From Nitrosopumilaceae archaeon (GTDB lineage: Archaea; Thermoproteota; Nitrososphaeria; Nitrososphaerales; Nitrosopumilaceae): a DNA stretch of 10,499 nt. Shown here piece after piece: positions 5,181 to 10,499 of the stretch (position 1 is its first letter; each line of letters begins with the position of its first letter). Both the position numbers and the translations under genes were made by a program. The notes beneath the pieces are model-generated. The model was not told the DNA's origin, did no database searches, and worked only from the letters and a program-made list of their open reading frames with translations. The DNA is taken from NCBI GenBank assembly GCA_013330055.1, contig DUJB01000027.1, forward strand, positions 1-10,499, in the 5' to 3' direction.

Positions 5181-5837
5181 GTGACAAAACTACCTCATTA
5201 TGTTGAAGTATCAAATAGAATTGAATTCTCAAGATTAATTTGTGCTCTAGAAAGGGTTCCGCGTACATCCTTTTCATTTGAGCATGAAGGCAGTCCTGTA
5301 CTGGCGGTACAGATGGATCTTATCAAAGAAAGACCAGTAATCTATTTTACACGCGAAGGAAAAAGCGGTCACTATGTCTCGTATGGGTTTAAGGCGGGAA
5401 AGGAAGATTCTGATATAATAAACACCATAACAAATCCCACCTACCTTTATTCACCTATTGTTAGAGTAAAAACACTCCCACCATCTCTGAAACCAGAAAC
5501 AAAAACCGAAGATCTTAACTATTACGAGCCTCTTGAACTAGAAGATCTTGAAAGTTTAGTAAAGCTAAGCTACGGATTTGAAGAATCCCCATTTCCTCTC
5601 TTTGCTTTTCCAACTGGTGACAAATGGATGGTAGGAGTTTTTATGAATTTCAATGAATCAGATGAAGTGTCGTTTTTTTGTCACGTGATTCTTGATAAAG
5701 AACCACAAAACCCTTTCTTGAAATATTCTAGCCATAATGGGGTAGAACCATCATTTGCACCATCTGTAAATGAACATGGATATTCTTATCTTAAAGTGAT
5801 AAAGCTAAAAGATAGACATCCACTAGTCAAGCTATGA
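5181..5837 (+). CDS. Unknown protein coupled to pyrF (218 aa)
   Basis: A soluble alpha/beta protein of 218 residues that I do not recognise. It starts at GTG 5181, directed by a TATA-like box about 26 bases upstream. The N-terminal half alternates short strands and loops (SFSFEHEG, VLAVQMD, PVIYFTREG, HYVSYGF). A Pro/Lys/Thr/Glu-rich linker around residues 99-112 separates it from a second half with FPLFAFPTGDKWMVGVFM and VSFFCHVILD, so two related or stacked beta domains are possible. There is no signal peptide, membrane span or metal motif. The stop overlaps the pyrF start as ATGA (5834-5837), so the two are translated together. A role in nucleotide metabolism is suggested by position only. 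Confidence 0.75.
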   Translation: MTKLPHYVEVSNRIEFSRLICALERVPRTSFSFEHEGSPVLAVQMDLIKERPVIYFTREGKSGHYVSYGFKAGKEDSDIINTITNPTYLYSPIVRVKTLPPSLKPETKTEDLNYYEPLELEDLESLVKLSYGFEESPFPLFAFPTGDKWMVGVFMNFNESDEVSFFCHVILDKEPQNPFLKYSSHNGVEPSFAPSVNEHGYSYLKVIKLKDRHPLVKL

Positions 5838-6583
5838 ATTTTAGAAATAGAATAAAAAAATCATCCTCTGGCAAAAGTAAGATAATTCTTGCAAATGATC
5901 TTGATACTAAATCTGTAGAAAAACTTGAAAGTGTCACAATAAAAAATATTAATACTCTAAACGAGTTCCTATGCGCAATTAAATTTAATTTTCATCTAAT
6001 CTTACCGCTTGGAGTCAAGAATCTCAGGAAAATAAATAAAATTGCACATGATGTGGGTTTGCAGACTATTGCCGACATTAAACTAAATGATATTGGAAAT
6101 ACAAACATGGTTGCTGCAGAAAGACTGTGGGAATCAGGCTTTGATGCTATAATTGTAAATCCAATAATGGGTCCTGAAAATCTTAAGGCTATGGTCTTAT
6201 CTGCTCACAAAAACAATCATGGGATAATTTCTCTTGTTCACATGAGTCATCCTGGTGCAAAATTGGGCTATGGAGTCTCAATAAAAAATTTTGAAAGTAA
6301 AAAACAATCAAAACTTCATGAATTGTTTCTAGAATGGTCTCTTTCATCAAAAACTGATGGCATAGTTGTAGGTGCTACAGTTCCAGAAATCATAGTGACA
6401 TGCCACAAGAAAATAAAAGGAAAGTGTGATATTTATTCTCCAGGTGTAGGTACGCAAGGCGGGGATTCAAAAGAGGCTCTGTCATCCGGCGCAAATTATC
6501 TTATTGTTGGCAGAACTATTTTCAATGCAAAAGATCCAGTAAAGGAATCTAAAAGACTAAAAGAACTAAGTATTGAATACTAG
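5834..6583 (+). CDS. pyrF: Orotidine-5'-phosphate decarboxylase
   Basis: Converts OMP to UMP, the last step of de novo UMP synthesis. The 249 residues form a TIM barrel, slightly longer than typical archaeal OMPDC because of an N-terminal basic extension (residues 1-15) and loop insertions. Key features: a first-strand Asp in ILANDLD (18-24); K50 in AIKFNFHLIL; the catalytic D-x-K-x-x-D as D81-I-K83-L-N-D86; MSHPGA (137-142); the phosphate-binding SPGVGTQGG (202-210); and R227 in VGRTIF. The ATG overlaps the upstream stop (ATGA), indicating translational coupling to the unknown 218-residue gene. The stop shares CTAG with the convergent Nudix gene, and a T-rich run follows immediately. All active-site residues are present. 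Confidence 0.95.
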   Translation: MNFRNRIKKSSSGKSKIILANDLDTKSVEKLESVTIKNINTLNEFLCAIKFNFHLILPLGVKNLRKINKIAHDVGLQTIADIKLNDIGNTNMVAAERLWESGFDAIIVNPIMGPENLKAMVLSAHKNNHGIISLVHMSHPGAKLGYGVSIKNFESKKQSKLHELFLEWSLSSKTDGIVVGATVPEIIVTCHKKIKGKCDIYSPGVGTQGGDSKEALSSGANYLIVGRTIFNAKDPVKESKRLKELSIEY

Positions 6584-6981
6584 TTTTTTATTTTATCCAT
6601 TATGTTCTTGGCATTCTTATAGGTTAACTTTTTTAACGTATCATCAAAACTAAGCCAAGCAAATCCTAGGTGTTCATGAGAAATTTTAACATCAACAGTT
6701 TTTGTTTTTGCCAAGAGAAAAACAACTTCTTTGTGAACCAAATCTCCATTACGTTGATAATGATATTCTATTTTTTCTTCAAACCCGTCAATGAATTCTA
6801 TATCAGTGATGCCTGTCTCTTCTCTAATTTCTCGTAAGACTGTCTGCTTGAGAGTCTCCCCTTCTTCTATATTTCCCTTCACAAAATCCCAGTGTCCAGA
6901 AGGATAATTCAGAAGGAGAAAAATTTTTCCAGAATCAGTTTTACTAAATAGTATGGCACCAGCGGATCTCTCCTCGATCAT
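6580..6981 (-). CDS. Nudix hydrolase, Ap4A-hydrolase-like
   Basis: A 133-residue single-domain Nudix enzyme. The 23-residue Nudix box is perfect, from G36 to I58 (GX5EX7REUXEEXGU), with metal-binding REIREE at 50-55. GHWDFVKG (29-36) just before it is the pattern of bis(5'-nucleosyl)-tetraphosphatases (NUDT2 type), which cleave Ap4A and related alarmones or RNA-cap-like dinucleotides asymmetrically. The exact substrate cannot be fixed from the sequence. The ATG at 6981 has a TATA-like box about 26 bases upstream (7002-7011), suggesting a separate leaderless transcript rather than read-through from uppS. The gene converges on pyrF with a 4-base overlap. Confidence 0.9.
   Translation of the reverse strand: MIEERSAGAILFSKTDSGKIFLLLNYPSGHWDFVKGNIEEGETLKQTVLREIREETGITDIEFIDGFEEKIEYHYQRNGDLVHKEVVFLLAKTKTVDVKISHEHLGFAWLSFDDTLKKLTYKNAKNIMDKIKN
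6584..6594 (+). terminator. T-rich terminator after pyrF
   Basis: TTTTTTATTTT begins directly after the pyrF TAG, which is typical of archaeal poly-U termination. It lies inside the 3' coding end of the convergent Nudix gene. Confidence 0.5.
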
Positions 6982-6988
6982 TATTTAG

Positions 6989-6994
6989 AAAAAA
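6989..6994 (-). terminator. U-run terminator after uppS
   Basis: A minus-strand TTTTTT about 25 bases downstream of the uppS stop and just before the Nudix start. It would separate the two transcription units; a short run, so moderate support. Confidence 0.4.
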
Positions 6995-7001
6995 CTGTTC
7001 T

Positions 7002-7011
7002 TCTAAGTATT
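7002..7011 (-). promoter_or_regulatory. TATA-like box for the Nudix gene
   Basis: Minus-strand AATACTTAGA is centred about 26 bases before the ATG at 6981. It lies in the 38-base gap after uppS. Confidence 0.4.
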
Positions 7012-7019
7012 CGTTTCTC

Positions 7020-7787
7020 TTACTTGCCTAGTCTTCTGGCTCTTTTTTGGAATGTTCTAATAGCACGCATGAGATCTATCTTTCTAAATTCTGGCCAGAA
7101 TATGTCCATAAACACAAGCTCACTATAGGCACTCTGCCAAATCAAGAACCCACTTAGTCTTTTCTCACCAGACGTTCTCAATATCATATCTGGTGATGAC
7201 TGGGGTAAATGAGAAGTGTACAAAGATGATTCTATGATTTCTTTATTTATGGAATCCACATCTAGCGAACCGTCTTTAATCCTTGTAGCTATTTTCTTGA
7301 CTGCATCAACTAACTCATTTTGTCCTCCATAAGCTATAGCTACATTAAGATAATGTGTATCATAGTCTTTAGTTATATCTTCTAATTTTTTCAAGATTTC
7401 TTTTAGTGATTGGGGGAGAAGTTCAACACGCCCAATTGCTTTTACTCGCATCCTGTTTCTGTGTATTCTGGGATCATCGTACAGCTTTTCTAATCGTTCT
7501 TTGATTAACTCATATAGATAATGAAGTTCCTCATCATCACGAGCTAAATTCTCCGCTGATAAAACATAAAGTGTTATGATCTTTATTCCTAATTCTTCGC
7601 ACCAATCAAGCAAATTTTCAACAGTGTCTGCTCCATGGAAATGACCATTTTCTTTTAAAACAAGATTTCTTCTTGCCCATCTACGGTTTCCGTCCAATAT
7701 TATTGCAATGTGGTTTGGAAGATTTTCGTTTTTGATTTCCTTTTCAAGTTTGTTTGAATAAATACTGTAAAGACCAGAAAAATTCAA
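7020..7787 (-). CDS. uppS: Isoprenyl (polyprenyl) diphosphate synthase, cis-type
   Basis: A cis-prenyltransferase that condenses isopentenyl diphosphate units into the long polyprenyl diphosphate later used as the lipid carrier for N-glycosylation and surface glycans. The 255 residues match UppS length. Motifs: DGNRRWA (32-38) with catalytic D32; GHFHGA (48-53); LYVLSAENLARDDEEL (73-88); IAYGGQNEL (151-159); LRTSGEKRLSGFLIWQ (203-218); and WPEF (231-234). The start is TTG at 7787, 11 bases after the DUF373 stop, with a short AAAGG just upstream, so it is the second gene of an operon. The product chain length cannot be read from the sequence. All catalytic blocks are intact. Confidence 0.95.
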   Translation of the reverse strand: MNFSGLYSIYSNKLEKEIKNENLPNHIAIILDGNRRWARRNLVLKENGHFHGADTVENLLDWCEELGIKIITLYVLSAENLARDDEELHYLYELIKERLEKLYDDPRIHRNRMRVKAIGRVELLPQSLKEILKKLEDITKDYDTHYLNVAIAYGGQNELVDAVKKIATRIKDGSLDVDSINKEIIESSLYTSHLPQSSPDMILRTSGEKRLSGFLIWQSAYSELVFMDIFWPEFRKIDLMRAIRTFQKRARRLGK

Positions 7788-7798
7788 TACCTTTTCTT

Positions 7799-8944
7799 TT
7801 ATTCCGATAATACTTCACCGCCCTTTTTCTTTCTATATCTGCGGAAAAGCACGGTGGCGGATATGAGTATTACGGCTAATCCGATCAAGAATGGGGGAAG
7901 AAGACTAAACGGGCTTTCGTCCTTTGTCATGATGTTTGTAAATTGAAATACAATAGGATAAAGTGACACTAACACAATTATGCGAAGTACATCTGTTACG
8001 GATCTCAAACTTCCTTTGAACCAACTAGTTAGTAATGTTCCTCCGAATATGCATCCTATGCCCATCCAGAGGAAAGGAAGAGCTCCTGAAATAAAGAGAC
8101 CAATAATCAACTTGTTTGTTAGTATACTTATTACATCTGGTTGATCTTCAATAAGACTAGGATTTATTGCATTGATTCCAGTTGGTATTGAAACTAACAT
8201 CAAAAGAATACCTGCAACCAATGTGAATATCCTGATGAATCCAGCAGGTGTTGGTTTTATCCATTGTGACCAAGTTCTATCTACATCAAAAGCTCTGATA
8301 AGAAATGCTCCGCCAAGTATACTTAATAAGATTGCAGAAATTTCTTTAGTGACTCCAAATATGGATGCAATTCCACCAATGACAAGTAAAATGCCTGGAA
8401 CGCCAAGGAAAAACTTGGAATATCTGGTGTCAAACACAATTGCACGCAAATATCTTCCAAGTACAGCATAAGAATATTCTACACTTCTACTTACACGCAT
8501 CACAACTCTGCGAACTGAAACAATAGGTAAAACATTTTGAATTATTGGTATGACACTTTCATCATCTTCTCCATCTGAAACGATGACAGCTCCATTTGCT
8601 GCAAATTTCTCCATCACTGCTCTTACTTGCAAAACTATTTTTTCATCAGCTTGAACTCCTTTGTTTTCTGTTCCAGCTACAACGATCACTTCAGCTTGGT
8701 ACCCTTTGCTGACAAGATCCTCATATGTTTTTACTGCTGCAAAAATTGAATTAGAATCGGCATCTTCAGGATCTTCTAACGCAAGTCTTTGTGCAGCTTC
8801 AATACATGCATTTCTGCCAATAACGGGTGTTGGAACTCCAGCCTTTTTTCCAATATCATCATCTCTGTCCACACAAATTACAAGTAGTCTACTTGTTTTA
8901 GTTTCAGTAATTCTTCTTTCTAACTTATCTTCTTTGACTGACAT
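7799..8944 (-). CDS. DUF373 family membrane protein
   Basis: 381 residues. A cytosolic Rossmann-like domain (about 15-175) carries the DUF373 signatures LVICVDRDDDIG (21-32), VIVVAG (86-91) and VSDGEDDE (122-129). Six membrane spans follow, near 178-197, 201-219, 235-256, 277-301, 317-337 and 346-367, ending in a basic tail RRYRKKKGG. DUF373 is an archaeal family with no established function. The acidic clusters could bind metal or nucleotide, which is inference. It starts at ATG 8944, preceded by a TATA-like region and an inverted repeat at the presumed transcription start. It precedes uppS by 11 bases, so a role in polyprenyl lipid handling at the membrane is a reasonable guess from context. 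Confidence 0.92.
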   Translation of the reverse strand: MSVKEDKLERRITETKTSRLLVICVDRDDDIGKKAGVPTPVIGRNACIEAAQRLALEDPEDADSNSIFAAVKTYEDLVSKGYQAEVIVVAGTENKGVQADEKIVLQVRAVMEKFAANGAVIVSDGEDDESVIPIIQNVLPIVSVRRVVMRVSRSVEYSYAVLGRYLRAIVFDTRYSKFFLGVPGILLVIGGIASIFGVTKEISAILLSILGGAFLIRAFDVDRTWSQWIKPTPAGFIRIFTLVAGILLMLVSIPTGINAINPSLIEDQPDVISILTNKLIIGLFISGALPFLWMGIGCIFGGTLLTSWFKGSLRSVTDVLRIIVLVSLYPIVFQFTNIMTKDESPFSLLPPFLIGLAVILISATVLFRRYRKKKGGEVLSE

Positions 8945-8959
8945 TATTCTATTAGAATA
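8945..8959. promoter_or_regulatory. Inverted repeat upstream of DUF373 start
   Basis: TATTCTA-T-TAGAATA is a perfect 7-base dyad with a 1-base centre, directly before the ATG at 8944 and overlapping the predicted transcription start. It is placed like a repressor operator. The AT-rich background makes chance possible. Confidence 0.4.
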
Positions 8960-8970
8960 CTAACTACGTT

Positions 8971-8986
8971 CCTATTAATTAATTTA
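8971..8986 (-). promoter_or_regulatory. TATA-like region for the DUF373-uppS operon
   Basis: Minus-strand TAAATTAATTAATAGG lies 27-42 bases before the ATG at 8944, giving a leaderless or very short 5' UTR. Confidence 0.45.
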
Positions 8987-9014
8987 CCAAGTTCTATAGG
9001 GACCTAATTTTATC

Positions 9015-9020
9015 AAAAAA
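9015..9020 (-). terminator. U-run terminator after the 164-residue gene
   Basis: Minus-strand TTTTTT about 28 bases downstream of the stop at 9048, in the 103-base gap before the next promoter. It fits archaeal U-run termination. Confidence 0.4.
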
Positions 9021-9047
9021 TTTGACTTACAAATAATAATCGTAATC

Positions 9048-9542
9048 TTATGGTCTTGTCTCATTAGATTTGAGTCCAAATGACTCTGATTCTTTTTTAA
9101 GAACATCTAATCTCTCAAGATTCTCTTTGATATCACTTGAACTATCTTCCTTGATCTTATTGGCCAAGACTATTGTTTCCAGCAGGTAACTGTTGTAACT
9201 TTTGAGAGATTCCCCGTAGTTTAGATAACTCTCATGCCATTCTTTTGGGGCTTTGCTTTCTACAAGTTCTATTATCAAAGCATTGATTTGTGATGTGGAA
9301 GCTTTAGCTCTGATTATAAAGTCGTCTTGAATAACGGTTCCAGCACGCATTGCCTGAAAATCCGTCTCAATTTCATCAGCTATGACTTTTTGTCTTGCTT
9401 GTATGCTCTCAAGATGATCTTTGAAATCCGAAACCACAAAGCTGGCATCTTCCTTTTGCGGAATGAGCCATGTGGAGAAGCTTACACCTGTAATAACGGC
9501 TAGTATAGCTATTGTAACAATAATACCTCGTTTTTTTGCCAA
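9048..9542 (-). CDS. Membrane-anchored helical protein, unknown function (164 aa)
   Basis: A short basic N-terminus (AKKR) is followed by one hydrophobic segment (about residues 6-27), acting as an uncleaved anchor or signal peptide; no lipobox Cys is present. The remaining ~135 residues are polar and helical with probable coiled-coil character (KDHLESIQARQKVIADEI and LERLDVLKKESESF). APKEWHESYLNYGESL (98-113) is the most family-like block. No enzyme motif is recognised; an extracytoplasmic helical bundle is likely. The start is TTG at 9542. A TATA-like box (9565-9573) about 26 bases upstream predicts a leaderless start there. GAGGTGA also lies almost against the start codon, too close for a normal ribosome-binding site. 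It is monocistronic. Confidence 0.7.
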   Translation of the reverse strand: MAKKRGIIVTIAILAVITGVSFSTWLIPQKEDASFVVSDFKDHLESIQARQKVIADEIETDFQAMRAGTVIQDDFIIRAKASTSQINALIIELVESKAPKEWHESYLNYGESLKSYNSYLLETIVLANKIKEDSSSDIKENLERLDVLKKESESFGLKSNETRP

Positions 9543-9664
9543 CTCACCTCAATCTCATCGAGTCGGTTAAAAGCATACTGAAACCCATCAATTTTATATT
9601 TACTAGTAACAAATCATCGATTTTCTATTAGATGGATCCTTTAGTCATCAGAAATATCAAAAAA

Positions 9665-9680
9665 TCATAGTATTCTATGA
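9665..9680. repeat. Perfect inverted repeat, 6-base arms
   Basis: TCATAG-TATT-CTATGA forms a 6-base-pair stem with a 4-base loop in the gap between divergent genes. It could be an operator half-site pair or an RNA hairpin. It shares the 7-mer TATTCTA with the dyad at 8945-8959. Confidence 0.45.
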
Positions 9681-9763
9681 AATTAATGTATATATTGAGG
9701 ATGGCATAATTTATAAAATTTAACATGCCTCCAGCGTGTAGTGAAATAATTTTTACATTTCCT

Positions 9764-9772
9764 TCCTAAATA
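9764..9772 (+). promoter_or_regulatory. TATA-like box for the DUF5679 gene
   Basis: TCCTAAATA and its flank are centred about 28 bases before the ATG at 9797, consistent with a leaderless or nearly leaderless mRNA. Confidence 0.45.
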
Positions 9773-9796
9773 CAACTTCATTCGTAAAAGTATGAA

Positions 9797-9940
9797 ATGA
9801 CAACAGCGTACTGTGTAAAATGCAGGAAGAAAGTCGAGATTTCAAATCCAAAAGAAGTTAAGCTAAAGAATGGACGACCTGCAGTAAAGGGCACATGCCC
9901 AAAGTGTGGCACTAACGTCTTCCGAATAGGAAAGCCTTAG
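9797..9940 (+). CDS. DUF5679 zinc-ribbon protein (47 aa)
   Basis: A 47-residue basic protein with CVKC (6-9) and CPKC (34-37), separated by the NGRPAVKGTC stretch and ending in NVFRIGKP. This is the compact pattern YCxxC...LKNGRPAxKGxCPxCGTxxFRIG of the DUF5679 family, widespread in archaea and some bacteria and of unknown function. It resembles a treble-clef or zinc-ribbon nucleic-acid-binding module. The upstream ATG at 9792 hits a stop after two codons, so the ATG at 9797 is the start. A T-rich terminator follows. It lies just upstream of aIF2-beta but appears to be transcribed separately. The family call is confident; the function is unknown. Confidence 0.85.
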   Translation: MTTAYCVKCRKKVEISNPKEVKLKNGRPAVKGTCPKCGTNVFRIGKP

Positions 9941-9948
9941 AGGACCAC

Positions 9949-9961
9949 TTTTTTCTTTTTT
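9949..9961 (+). terminator. Poly-T terminator after the DUF5679 gene
   Basis: Two T-runs, TTTTTTCTTTTTT, begin 8 bases after the TAG at 9940. There is no strong hairpin, as is usual for archaeal termination. Confidence 0.6.
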
Positions 9962-9978
9962 AATTAAATCCATATAGG
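9961..9978 (+). promoter_or_regulatory. TATA-like elements for the aIF2-beta operon
   Basis: TTAATTAAATC and, closer, CATATAGG (9971-9978), the latter centred about 25 bases before the TTG pair at 9998-10003. This predicts a leaderless mRNA. The two candidates overlap, so the exact box is uncertain. Confidence 0.4.
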
Positions 9979-9997
9979 GTACGCATAAGAAATTCTT

Positions 9998-10420
9998 TTG
10001 TTGGTAAAGTCAGAATACGAGAAACTATTAAAGAAAATTCAGGATAAAATTTCAGAAAATAAAAGCTCAGGTTCTAGGTTTGAACTTCCCTCTGTAGATA
10101 TCATGTGGCAAGGGAATAGAACCTTCTTTCGTAATTTTGCTGAATTTCCAAAGATACTACGAAGGGATCCTGATAAGGTTCTTCAATACCTATCAAAGGA
10201 ATTTGCTGCTCCTGCTCAGTTGGCAGGTGATAAAGCCGTTTTCGTAGGGAAAAGAGACCCGCACGATTTTACTGCACTCCTGAACAGATACGTAAAAGAA
10301 TACTTGGAATGTCCTGCATGTAAAAGTCCAGATACTAGAGCAGAAAAATCAAATAGATTCACATTTCTTGTTTGTGAAGCATGTGGAGCAAAATCCTCAC
10401 TCAAGGGTACATATGCATAA
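9998..10420 (+). CDS. Translation initiation factor aIF2 beta subunit
   Basis: The beta subunit of archaeal/eukaryotic IF2, which with alpha and gamma delivers initiator Met-tRNA to the small ribosomal subunit. The 140 residues match the family (about 135-145). Features: an N-terminal helix; GNRTFFRNFAEFPKILRRDP (39-58); the alpha/beta core QYLSKEFAAPAQLAGDKAVF (63-82); and a C-terminal zinc ribbon with CPAC (105-108) and CEAC (126-129). The start is TTG at 9998. A second TTG directly follows, and either could serve; there is no ATG in this region. It abuts the DUF424 gene (TAA immediately followed by ATG), a pairing that recurs in archaea. Identity is very secure; only the start is uncertain by a codon. 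Confidence 0.95.
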   Translation: MLVKSEYEKLLKKIQDKISENKSSGSRFELPSVDIMWQGNRTFFRNFAEFPKILRRDPDKVLQYLSKEFAAPAQLAGDKAVFVGKRDPHDFTALLNRYVKEYLECPACKSPDTRAEKSNRFTFLVCEACGAKSSLKGTYA

Positions 10421-10499
10421 ATGGCATTTGCAGTTAAAACAATAACCTATCAACAAAATCTCATGCTAAATATTTGTGATGCCGATCTTGTAGGTCGAA
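10421..10499 (+). CDS. DUF424 family protein (5' part, cut by window end)
   Basis: The first 26 codons from the ATG that directly follows the aIF2-beta stop. The peptide ends ...LNICDADLVGR, matching the N-terminal pattern VxxCDxDLLGR of the archaeal DUF424 family (about 100 residues, function unknown). The known neighbourhood beside aIF2-beta supports it. The gene continues beyond the window with no stop seen. A translation-related role is suggested by position only. Confidence 0.8.
   Translation, partial: MAFAVKTITYQQNLMLNICDADLVGR

Larger units (their letters stand above)
9543..9796. other. 254-base AT-rich gap without a convincing gene
   Basis: It holds the minus-strand TATA-like box for 9542 (9565-9573), a 10-base palindrome TTACTAGTAA (9600-9609), TATA-like tracts TTTTATATTTAC (9593-9604) and ATTTATAAAATTT (9706-9718), a 16-base hairpin-forming repeat (9665-9680), and the box for 9797. 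Only 12- and 14-codon frames (9632, 9725) are present; both look like chance. A small RNA is possible but not shown. Confidence 0.5.

Noticed and set aside
8172..8471. 99-codon plus-strand frame inside DUF373
   Set aside because: Antisense to membrane-spanning codons of a well-supported gene, with no promoter or family resemblance; likewise the 100-codon frame at 8661-8963.
9632..9670. 12-codon frame, and a 14-codon frame at 9725-9769
   Set aside because: Too short, no distinctive composition, and the TATA-like tracts are not at the leaderless distance.
1..10499. tRNA, rRNA, CRISPR array, transposase or defence-system genes
   Set aside because: None found by reading both strands. No repeated spacers, no long terminal inverted repeats and no transposase or nuclease motifs; the gene content is core housekeeping.

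Overview
The window reads as chromosome from an ammonia-oxidising-type Thaumarchaeote (Nitrososphaerota, probably Nitrosopumilales). The reasons are: archaeal information-processing genes (aIF2-beta, KEOPS Cgi121, an archaeal Tan1/THUMP protein, DUF373, DUF424); the short archaeal form of PurA; small zinc-ribbon proteins and HTH_45-type regulators common in this phylum; an AT-rich, gene-dense layout (G+C in the mid-30s by eye, not counted); and TATA-type boxes about 26 bases before most first genes. No rRNA, tRNA, CRISPR array, insertion sequence or prophage signature was seen. It looks like ordinary core chromosome.

Layout, left to right. (1) 1-1650 is a tRNA-modification block: Cgi121 (KEOPS, t6A) on + converges with a THUMP/Tan1-like gene and a YrdC/Sua5 threonylcarbamoyl-AMP synthase on -. 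(2) 1651-2080 holds two very short genes, a 36-residue CxC/CxxC protein and a 28-residue peptide that is about two-thirds Asp/Glu. (3) 2079-2988 is a minus-strand pair, a multi-span membrane protein overlapping a winged-helix regulator. (4) 3038-3594 has two divergent small cysteine-pair proteins, one with a YggX-like iron-trafficking segment. (5) 3591-5128 has an unrecognised helical protein divergent from purA. (6) 5181-6583 is an unknown gene translationally coupled to pyrF, which converges on an Ap4A-hydrolase-like Nudix gene (6580-6981, -). (7) 7020-8944 is a minus-strand DUF373 membrane protein followed by a cis-prenyltransferase (uppS). (8) 9048-9542 is a single-span membrane-anchored helical protein, followed by a gene-poor, very AT-rich 254-base gap with palindromes. 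(9) 9797-10499 holds a DUF5679 zinc protein and the aIF2-beta/DUF424 pair, the latter cut by the window edge.

Metabolic links: Cgi121 and YrdC both serve t6A synthesis (YrdC makes threonylcarbamoyl-AMP, KEOPS transfers it to tRNA A37). purA and pyrF serve purine and pyrimidine synthesis, and the Nudix protein probably cleans up dinucleotide polyphosphates. uppS makes the polyprenyl carrier for glycan transfer, with DUF373 as a membrane partner of unknown role.

Two architectural patterns stand out. Most transcription-unit-leading genes appear leaderless, with a TATA-like box centred about 26 bases before the start codon, which helped choose starts (for example purA at 4130 and the helical gene at 4052). 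Convergent neighbours overlap at their stop codons by 4 to 12 bases. The most unusual single objects are the acidic micro-gene at 1990-2076, the CxxC/CCxxC-YggX protein at 3319-3594 and the membrane/HTH overlapping pair.
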